Origin: Hydrogenophaga sp.
Lineage (GTDB): Bacteria > Pseudomonadota > Gammaproteobacteria > Burkholderiales > Burkholderiaceae_C
Reading direction: 5' to 3'
NCBI RefSeq assembly: GCF_011772445.1
Contig: NZ_WVZN01000006.1
Location: 1 to 59,598 of the forward strand
DNA length: 59,598 nt
Shown: in pieces, positions 53,265 to 59,598 of the stretch
Numbering within the stretch: position 1 is the stretch's first letter
How the letters are laid out: the number at the start of each line of letters is the position of its first letter
The notes under the pieces: generated by a model
The model's input: the letters and a program-made list of their open reading frames with translations, nothing else
The model's database searches: none
What the model was told of the DNA's origin: nothing
Program-made: the position numbers and the translations under genes

Positions 53265-54166
53265 ACGACAACTTCATCGCCATCGCCACCGGTTGGTGGG
53301 AAGGGCTCGGCACCCTCGCCACCACCGGCCTGCGCATCGTGCTCATCCTGATCGGCGCCTGGATCGCCATCGGCATCCTGCAGCGCGCCGTGCGCAGCCT
53401 GCGCATGCGCATCGCCAGCCGCTTCGACGACCGCGAGGCCGCCAAACGCGCCGAAACCCTGGGCCGCGTGATCCGCTACCTGATCGCCGTGGTGGTCAGC
53501 CTCATCGCCGGCATGCTGGTGCTGGGTGAACTCGGCGTGTCGGTCGCGCCCATTCTGGGCGCCGCGGGTGTGGTCGGTCTGGCCGTCGGCTTCGGCGCGC
53601 AGAGCCTGGTGAAGGACGTCATCACCGGCTTCTTCCTCCTGCTGGAGAACCAGATCCGCCAAGGCGATGTGGTCAAGCTCGGCGAGCACGCCGGCGCGGT
53701 GGAAGAGGTGACGCTGCGCTACGTGCAACTGCGCGACTACGACGGCAACGTCCACTACGTGCCCAACGGCGAGATCACCACGGTCATCAACATGTCGCGC
53801 GGCTTCAGCCAGGCGGTGATGGACATCGGCGTGGCCTACCGCGAGGACGTGGACGAGGTGATGGCCGTCATGCGCCGCGTGGGCCAGCAGTTGCGCCAGG
53901 ACGAGAGCTTCGGCCCGCGCATCCTCGACGACCTCGACATCGCCGGTGTCGACCAGTGGGCCGACTCGGCCGTGATCATCCGCTGCCGCTTCCGCACCCA
54001 GCCGCTGGAACAGTGGGGCGTGCGCCGCGAGTACATGCGGCGCCTGAAGTCCGCCTTCGACGCCGAAGGCATCGAGATCCCCTACCCGCACCTGACGGTG
54101 TACGCGGGCGTCGATCGGGCGGGCAAGGCGCCGGCCTTTCCCCTGCAGCAGGTGGCGCAGCACTGA
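53261..54166 (+). CDS. MscS family mechanosensitive ion channel
   Basis: A 301-residue small-conductance channel. Three transmembrane helices (about 20-42, 70-92 and 95-125); the third is the Gly/Ala-rich pore helix G-A-A-G-V-V-G-L-A-V-G-F-G-A-Q-S-L-V-K-D. The beta and alpha-beta cytoplasmic domains follow. It overlaps otsA by 4 bases. In the trehalose operon it would release solutes when external osmolarity drops, the counterpart of osmolyte synthesis. Confidence 0.93.
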
Positions 54167-54301
54167 CCGATCCCACACTGCGCCGCTGCGCGGGTCGATC
54201 GCCCGCCGGATTGCCCGAGCGGCGCACGCAGGATTTCCGGACGGCGTTGGCCGCCGGGCGCGTCGGTGCCACCATGGCTGCCCCCACCGCCGGAGGCCGC
54301 C

Positions 54302-54745
54302 ATGTCCTCACCCAATCCCTTGAACCCGCCGCTCGCCGAGGGCATCCGGCGCCTGGGTTTTCGCAAGTGGTACGAGCGCGAGCTGCTGTCCAGCCACGCC
54401 CACATGGCGCTGGCGGTGGTGGCGGCGGTGGCCATGCTGGCCAGCTTCGAAGCCTTCAACGGCGCCAGCGCGAGCGAGAAGCTGCTGAACACCGCCTTCG
54501 TGGTGCTCACGGGCGGCGTCACGCTCTGGGCACTCAACCGCTACGTCTATCTGCTGATGCACGCGGAGGAACTGGCCAACCAGGCCAATTGCCCGCGCTG
54601 CCACGCCTATGGCCAGTTGCGCCTGTCGGAGCGCCCGGCGCGCCGCGACCGCGAGCAGCGCCCTCACCTGGTGCCGGTGTGCTGCCAGCGCTGCGCGTTC
54701 GAATGGGACATGGACGATGGCGATGGCCACGAGGCGGCCCCCTGA
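54302..54745 (+). CDS. Two-transmembrane protein with C-terminal zinc ribbon
   Basis: A 147-residue protein. Two transmembrane helices (about 35-55 and 70-90) are followed by a zinc-ribbon-like pair, C-P-R-C and C-C-Q-R-C (about 105-135), with an acidic tail. It follows the MscS gene by 135 bp on the same strand. A start 12 codons upstream is less likely. No family recognised; membrane-bound regulator or assembly factor is conceivable. Confidence 0.75.
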   Translation: MSSPNPLNPPLAEGIRRLGFRKWYERELLSSHAHMALAVVAAVAMLASFEAFNGASASEKLLNTAFVVLTGGVTLWALNRYVYLLMHAEELANQANCPRCHAYGQLRLSERPARRDREQRPHLVPVCCQRCAFEWDMDDGDGHEAAP

Positions 54746-55202
54746 GGCGCGTGACGCGCCGGCCTGTCCCGCCGGCAGCCGGGCAAAAACGGGGCCCGGG
54801 TAAGATACCCCTTGATTCAAGTCACCGGCCCCGGTGATTCGCTGGCGGCGCACCGGCGTCACCGCCCCCTCATGCAAGCCACGCCCTTTCCTCCACCGCA
54901 CATCGACACGCCGCGTCCGCCGGCGCGGTACAGCGCGCGCATGAACACGCGCCTGGGTGGGGCCATCGCACGGGGCATGGTTCGCGCCAGCAGCAGCACG
55001 CTGACGCCACCCCTGCCCGGCGAGCACTTCGCCGTGCTGCGCTACGCCACCAACCGCCGATCCGAGCCTCCGCTCTGCTGAGCGCCTCGTGACCCGAGCG
55101 CACGACAGCGCTCGCCTGCCCAGCCCCCCGACGTCGCCCCCCCGGACCTGCCTTGTCGCAGCGCCCGGGCGCTGGCGCATTCGCATCCGGAACCTGCAGC
55201 CC
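54746..55202. other. About 450-bp spacer before the glucosylglycerol genes
   Basis: No supported gene. A hairpin TCACCGG-CC-CCGGTGA lies at 54,822-54,837 without a T-run. A frame open to 55,081 and one continuous with the HAD gene from GTG 55,089 exist, but neither has a ribosome-binding site. The region may contain the promoter for the next two genes. Confidence 0.5.
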
Positions 55203-56081
55203 ATGACCCAAGCGATTGCCCGAACCGCCGCCGGCCTGATCACGCCGGCCGACACCCCCGCCGCCCCGCACTTCGCCCTCGAGCGCCCGCTCGTGCTCGC
55301 CACCGATCTGGACGGCACCTTTCTCGGCGGCAGCGAGGCCGAGCGCGCAGCGCTGTACCGCTGGCTGCACGCCGTGCGCGAGCGGCAATCGGCGTGCCTC
55401 ACCCTCATCTTCGTGACCGGGCGCGACCTGCCCTTCGTGCGCGGGCTCGTGAGGCAGCAGGTCGCGGGCGTTCCCGTGCCCCGGCCGGACTACGTGATCG
55501 GCGACGTGGGCACCACCATCGCGGGCGGCTCCGACATCGAGCCCCTGCCCGAGCTGGAGCGCGAGATCGCCGCGCGCTGGCGGCGTGGCGCCCCCTCCGA
55601 CGAGCACGCGCGCTCGGCCCTGCGCGCCCTGCTGGCGAACGAGCCGGGCCTGCGCGAGCAGGACACACCGTTTCGCCACCGCCTGAGCTACTGGTACGAA
55701 CCGGCGACGCTCTCGTCGGGCACGCTCGCCAAGATCAGGGCCGCCGGCTACGACGGCCTCCTGTCGGCCGACACCTTCCTGGACGTGCTGCCGCGGGGCG
55801 TCTCCAAGGGTCCGACGCTGCGCCAGCTCATCGCGCACCTGCGCCTGGCACCAGACCAGGTGCTGGTCGCGGGCGACACCCTCAACGACCTGTCGCTGTT
55901 CGAAACGGGCCTGCGCGGCGTGGCGGTCGGCAACGCCGAAGCCGCGCTGCTGAGCCGCCTGCGCGCCAGGCCCTTGCCCCGCACCTACCGCAGCCCCTTC
56001 CCTGGCGCCGCCGGCATCCTCGATGCGGTGTGCCACCACGGCTTCGCGACGCGGCCGACCCGCTCGGCGACCGAAGCCTGA
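55203..56081 (+). CDS. HAD-IIB phosphatase, probable glucosylglycerol-phosphate phosphatase
   Basis: A 292-residue HAD-IIB enzyme of the sucrose-phosphatase-like group. A-T-D-L-D-G-T-F (motif I, about 32-39), V-T-G-R (motif II), the cap domain, and A-G-D-T-L-N-D-L (motif IV, about 222-229). It lies 27 bp ahead of the glucosylglycerol-phosphate synthase gene. In some proteobacteria the two are fused in one GgpPS protein with the phosphatase in front; here they are separate but in that order. Substrate assignment is inference from this order. GTG 55,089 is an alternative start. Confidence 0.8.
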   Translation: MTQAIARTAAGLITPADTPAAPHFALERPLVLATDLDGTFLGGSEAERAALYRWLHAVRERQSACLTLIFVTGRDLPFVRGLVRQQVAGVPVPRPDYVIGDVGTTIAGGSDIEPLPELEREIAARWRRGAPSDEHARSALRALLANEPGLREQDTPFRHRLSYWYEPATLSSGTLAKIRAAGYDGLLSADTFLDVLPRGVSKGPTLRQLIAHLRLAPDQVLVAGDTLNDLSLFETGLRGVAVGNAEAALLSRLRARPLPRTYRSPFPGAAGILDAVCHHGFATRPTRSATEA

Positions 56082-56108
56082 ATCTCAAGAAAAGAAAGGA
56101 CCCCCTAC

Positions 56109-57710
56109 ATGGACAAGCAAACCCCACTCTCCGACCTGGTGATCGTGTACCACCGCCAGCCCTACGAAGAGCACGTGGAAAACGGCCAGGTGGTCTACCG
56201 GGAGCACGCCAGCCCCAACGGCATCGTGCCGACCCTCAAGAGCTTCTTCGGCGCGGTGGAGCACGGCGCCTGGGTGGCCTGGAAGCAGGTGGAAAGCCGC
56301 TCGGGCGATCGCAAGGGCAAGGCCGAAGCCCGCGAGCCCTTCGAGCGCGTGGTGAACATCACCGACTCCTATGGCAGCTACAGCGTCTCGCGACTGGCGC
56401 TGACCGCGCAACAGGTGCGCAGCTTCTATCACGTCACGTCCAAGGAAGCGCTGTGGCCCATCCTGCACTCCTTCCCCGAGCGCTACAACTACGACGCGGT
56501 GGACTGGCCCACCTTCCGCGAGGTCAACCGCCTGTTCGCCGAGGCCGCCGTGGCCCAGGCCGCGCCGGGCGCCGTGATCTGGATCCACGACTACAACCTG
56601 TGGCTCACGCCGCACTTCGTGCGCCGCCTGCGCCCGGACGTGAAGATCGCCTTCTTTCACCACACGCCCTTTCCCTCGTCCAGCATCTTCAGCATCCTGC
56701 CCTGGCGCGACGAGATCATGAGCAGCCTGCTCGACTGCGATCTCGTCGGCTTTCACATCCCGCGCTACGCGGCGGGCTTCGCGGCCGCGGCGCGCAACCT
56801 CAAGGGCGCCAGCGTGCTGGAGGACGGGCCGGCGCCGGCCAGCCTGTCCCACCACGGCCTGGCGCTCTCGCAGGCCTCCTACCCGGTCAAGCTGGGCTAC
56901 CTGGGGCGCACGGTCCACGTGGACGCCTGCCCGGTCGGCACCAACGTGGCCCACATCCGCGAGCTGGCCGCGCGCGAGGTGACGCGCGAACGCGAGGCCC
57001 GCATCCGGGCCGAACTGAAGAAGGGCGAGGACGGCGAGCGCAAGCTGATCGTGTCCGTGGGGCGCACCGACTACACCAAGGGCACGCGCGACATGCTGCT
57101 GGCCTACGAGCGCCTGCTGGAACGCCAACCCGAGCTGGTGGGCCAGGTGCAGTTGCTCGTCACCTCGGTGGCCGCGGCCTCGGGCATGGGCGTCTACCGC
57201 AACGTGCAGCGTGAGATCGAGCAGATCGCCGGGCGCATCAACGCGCGCCACAGCACGCTGGCGTACCGGCCGCTGTGGCTGTCCACCACCGCCATCCCCT
57301 TCGAGGAGCTGGTGGCCTACTACCGCTGCGCGGACGTGTGCTGGATCACCCCGCTGCGCGATGGCCTGAACCTGGTGGCCAAGGAATACGTCGCGGCGCG
57401 GCAATCGGTCACCGGCGAAGGCAAGCCCGGCGGCGTGCTGGTGCTGTCCGAGTTCACCGGCGCGGCGGTGGAGCTGGACGGCGCGCTGCTGGCCAATCCC
57501 TACTCCCACCAACAGATGGACATGGCCATCGACCGCGCGCTGGTGATGCCCGAGGAGGAGCAGCAGCAGCGCATGGCGAGCATGCAGCGCAGCGTGGAAC
57601 GCTACGACACCACGCACTGGGCGCGGCACACACTGGGCAAATTCAAGGCCTTGCAGTCACCCCGCGCGCCCGAGCCCCAGGCCGACGTCGCCGTGGAGAC
57701 CCCGGCATGA
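56109..57710 (+). CDS. ggpS: Glucosylglycerol-phosphate synthase
   Basis: A 533-residue GT20 enzyme making glucosylglycerol-phosphate from ADP-glucose and glycerol-3-phosphate. The N-terminus reads V-I-V-Y-H-R-Q-P-Y instead of the V-S-N-R of OtsA, as in GgpS. H-D-Y-N-L-W-L-T-P, R-T-D-Y-T-K-G-T-R-D (about 317-326) and D-G-L-N-L-V-A-K-E (about 420-428) are present. About 70 residues longer than the OtsA in this window. A GAAAGGA ribosome-binding site precedes the start. Confidence 0.9.
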   Translation: MDKQTPLSDLVIVYHRQPYEEHVENGQVVYREHASPNGIVPTLKSFFGAVEHGAWVAWKQVESRSGDRKGKAEAREPFERVVNITDSYGSYSVSRLALTAQQVRSFYHVTSKEALWPILHSFPERYNYDAVDWPTFREVNRLFAEAAVAQAAPGAVIWIHDYNLWLTPHFVRRLRPDVKIAFFHHTPFPSSSIFSILPWRDEIMSSLLDCDLVGFHIPRYAAGFAAAARNLKGASVLEDGPAPASLSHHGLALSQASYPVKLGYLGRTVHVDACPVGTNVAHIRELAAREVTREREARIRAELKKGEDGERKLIVSVGRTDYTKGTRDMLLAYERLLERQPELVGQVQLLVTSVAAASGMGVYRNVQREIEQIAGRINARHSTLAYRPLWLSTTAIPFEELVAYYRCADVCWITPLRDGLNLVAKEYVAARQSVTGEGKPGGVLVLSEFTGAAVELDGALLANPYSHQQMDMAIDRALVMPEEEQQQRMASMQRSVERYDTTHWARHTLGKFKALQSPRAPEPQADVAVETPA

Positions 57711-57771
57711 GCGCCGCCGGGCCGTTCCCAAGGCGCTCAGCCCCGCCGTGCGCAGCACGGGGGGTCGTCCA

Positions 57772-59394
57772 GTGAGCCCGGCGTTCGCCTTCGGCCTCTG
57801 GGACTGGGCCGTGGTCATCGCCTACCTGGTGGTCGTTCTGCTCATCGGCGCCTGGGCCTCGCGCGGCGCGGGCGCCTCGGGCGAGGACCTGTTCCTCGCC
57901 GGCCGCAGCCTGGGCTGCGTGGCCGTGGGGCTCTCGCTGTTCGCCTCCAACATCTCGTCCACCACGCTCATCGGCGTGGCGGGCGCGGCCTACAGCAGCG
58001 GCATCAGCGTGGCGCACTACGAGCTCATGGCCGCGCTGGTGCTGGTCTTCATGGCGGTGGTCACCATCCCGGTCTTCCTGCGCGCGCGCGTGACCACGAT
58101 CCCGCAGTACCTGGAGCGCCGCTTCGGCCCGCGCCACGGTCCCGCCGTGTGCCGCTACATCTCGGCGCTGACCATCTTCCTGTCGATCTTCGTGGACACC
58201 GCGGGCAGCGTCTACGCCGGTGTGCTGGTGCTGCAGGTGCTGGTGCCGGGCGTGCCCTTCCTGCCGGCCTGCATCGCGCTGGCCGTGTTCGCCGGCTTGT
58301 ACACCGCGGCGGGTGGCCTGCGCGCCGTGGTGTACACCGACGTGCTGCAGGCCCTGGTGCTGCTGGTGGGCGCGGCCATCATCGGCCACCAGGTGTTCGC
58401 GCAGTTCGATTTTTCCTGGGCCGCGGCGAGCGCCTCGGTCCCGGCCGACCACCTGTCGCTGGTGCGCCCGCTCGACGACCCGGACCTGCCCTGGCTGGGC
58501 GTGGTGCTGGGCCTGCCGGTGCTGGGCTTCTATTACTGGGGAGCCAACCAGTACATCATGCAGCGCGTGCTGGGCGCGCGCTCGCTGCCCCACGCGCGCG
58601 GCGGCGCCCTGCTGGCGGCGGCACTCAAGCTGCTGCCGCTGTTCCTGATGGCGATCCCCGCGGCCTTCGCCTTCTCGCTGCTGCCCGGGCTGGCCCAGGG
58701 CGACCAGGTCTTTCCCGCGCTGATCGCCCGTTTCCTGCCCGCCGGCGTGGCGGGCCTGGTGGTGGCAGGCCTCATCGCGGCCATCATGTCCACCATCGAC
58801 TCCACGCTGAACGCCTCATCGACGCTGGTGATGGTGGACTTCGTGCGCGCCGAAGAACGCGGCTGGTCGCCCAGGCGCATCGTGCGGGCGGGCCGCCTGG
58901 CCACGGCCGCCTTCGTCGTCATCGCCGCGCTGTGGCCGCTGGTCATCCGCGACTTCCCCGGCCTCTTCAACTACATCCAGCAGGTGTTTTCCTATGCGGT
59001 GCCGCCCGTGGTGGCGGTGCTGCTCCTGGGCATGCTCTGGCGGCGCATGGATGGTCGCGCGGCGCTGGTGGCCCTGCTCGTCGGCCACGCGGGCGGCGCG
59101 GCGGTCCTGGTGTGGCGGGTCTTGGCGCTTCGGCAGGGTGTGGACGACGGCCTGCCGCACTTCACCATCGTGGCCGGCCTGACGGCCCTGCTGTGCGCCG
59201 CGATCGCCTGGCTCGCCACCGTGGCGGGCGGCCGCCATGATGGCGAGGGGGATCGCCCCGGCCCTGCCATCCGCGAGGACCTGCTCTGGCACCGCGCCGA
59301 CGCCGCCACCCCGGCGCGCGGCTGGCGCGACTACCGCTGGCAGTCCATCGGGCTGGTCATCGCCGTGGCCGCCTCGGTCTGGGCCTTCCGCTGA
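57772..59394 (+). CDS. Sodium:solute symporter family transporter
   Basis: A 540-residue SSS-family membrane protein with about 13 helices. The GTG at 57,772 has a GGGGGG tract about 8 bases upstream and is preferred over an in-frame GTG at 57,748. G-R-S-L-G-C-V-A-V-G-L-S-L-F-A-S-N-I-S-S (about 43-62) and a late A-I-M-S-T-I-D-S-T-L-N-A-S-S helix are the sodium-site signatures. It follows ggpS by 61 bp. By context it may take up glycerol-derived or other compatible solutes; by family, sugars, proline or carboxylates are possible. Confidence 0.88.
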   Translation: MSPAFAFGLWDWAVVIAYLVVVLLIGAWASRGAGASGEDLFLAGRSLGCVAVGLSLFASNISSTTLIGVAGAAYSSGISVAHYELMAALVLVFMAVVTIPVFLRARVTTIPQYLERRFGPRHGPAVCRYISALTIFLSIFVDTAGSVYAGVLVLQVLVPGVPFLPACIALAVFAGLYTAAGGLRAVVYTDVLQALVLLVGAAIIGHQVFAQFDFSWAAASASVPADHLSLVRPLDDPDLPWLGVVLGLPVLGFYYWGANQYIMQRVLGARSLPHARGGALLAAALKLLPLFLMAIPAAFAFSLLPGLAQGDQVFPALIARFLPAGVAGLVVAGLIAAIMSTIDSTLNASSTLVMVDFVRAEERGWSPRRIVRAGRLATAAFVVIAALWPLVIRDFPGLFNYIQQVFSYAVPPVVAVLLLGMLWRRMDGRAALVALLVGHAGGAAVLVWRVLALRQGVDDGLPHFTIVAGLTALLCAAIAWLATVAGGRHDGEGDRPGPAIREDLLWHRADAATPARGWRDYRWQSIGLVIAVAASVWAFR

Positions 59395-59400
59395 GCGGTC

Positions 59401-59592
59401 TCACATGCCCGCGAACACCGAGTCGCTCTCGGCGTGCGCCGAGCCCACGAAGACGCGCAGCACCGGGCCCTGCAGGTCGTGCTCCCACAACCGGCCCTGG
59501 ATGGTGAACTGGCGCCCACCGACGCGGAAGACGTCGCCGGGAATGGGCGCGGCGCCATGGCCGCGCCAGTAGTCGGGCACCACCAACTGCAT
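59401..59592 (-). CDS. Small protein of unknown function at the window edge (63 aa, possibly partial)
   Basis: Converges with the symporter gene, 6 bp from its stop. The ATG at 59,592 gives 63 residues with a probable small beta-barrel pattern (P-G-D-V-F-R-V-G-G-R-Q-F-T-I-Q-G-R-L). Only 6 bases are visible upstream, so the gene may extend beyond the window. No family recognised. Confidence 0.5.
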   Translation of the reverse strand: MQLVVPDYWRGHGAAPIPGDVFRVGGRQFTIQGRLWEHDLQGPVLRVFVGSAHAESDSVFAGM

Positions 59593-59598
59593 GCGCCG

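Noticed and set aside
54812..55081. Small gene of about 45-89 codons before the HAD phosphatase
   Set aside because: No ribosome-binding site and a Pro/Arg-rich translation; looks like chance in GC-rich spacer DNA.

Overview
The window reads as chromosomal DNA of a high-GC betaproteobacterium. The LysR, EamA, ABC-transporter and DUF families, the codon bias and the gene order suggest Burkholderiales, probably Comamonadaceae. This is inferred from the protein families alone; there is no rRNA in the window.

Left part (about 1-25,855), accessory. Ten genes lie on the minus strand from 19,000 down to 246, almost without gaps. In transcription order they form three modules. The first is a complete Shango-type anti-phage system: a TerB-domain membrane protein (sngA), a BREX-like ATPase (sngB) and an Lhr-like helicase (sngC). 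The second is a complete Qat system: KAP ATPase QatA, QatB, QueC-like QatC and TatD-like QatD, joined by overlapping stop and start codons. The third has three genes: an AddB-like PD-(D/E)XK nuclease, an AddA-like UvrD helicase-nuclease and a CoiA-like zinc/nuclease protein. I know of no named defence system with this composition, so it is the best candidate here for something undescribed. Around 19.7-21.9 kb, on the plus strand, are a LexA/UmuD-like self-cleaving regulator with an SOS-box-like promoter, a double-HAD protein and two small unknown genes. On the minus strand follow an AT-richer orphan gene with a GIY-YIG-like motif and a hipBA toxin-antitoxin pair with a perfect sigma-70 promoter. 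About 1 kb of apparently gene-free DNA separates hipBA from the 3' end of glmS. The island therefore sits immediately downstream of glmS, a classical integration position. No integrase, transposase or transposon end was recognised.

Right part (about 25,856-59,598), mostly core genome. In order: glmS with a divergent Lrp/AsnC regulator; a DUF2726 protein; a second hipBA pair; glmU with a divergent DUF6279 lipoprotein; a GntR-controlled polar amino acid ABC transporter; an ArsB/NhaD-type transporter; an MBL-fold protein and a TetR regulator; a TfoX-N protein and a DUF2917 protein; a LysR regulator with an EamA transporter; 5-formyltetrahydrofolate cyclo-ligase; a soluble lytic transglycosylase; a complex-I-type NAD epimerase; a CsoR-family regulator; a glutathione S-transferase; and the tRNA CCA-adding enzyme.

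The window ends with an osmotic-stress cluster. otsB, a GH15 hydrolase, otsA and an MscS channel form one overlapping operon for making and turning over trehalose and for relieving turgor. Next come a two-transmembrane zinc-ribbon protein, a HAD-IIB phosphatase with a glucosylglycerol-phosphate synthase (a separate two-gene glucosylglycerol route), and a sodium:solute symporter that may take up an osmolyte.

The defence-system calls rest on domain order and operon structure read by eye. No database search was possible.
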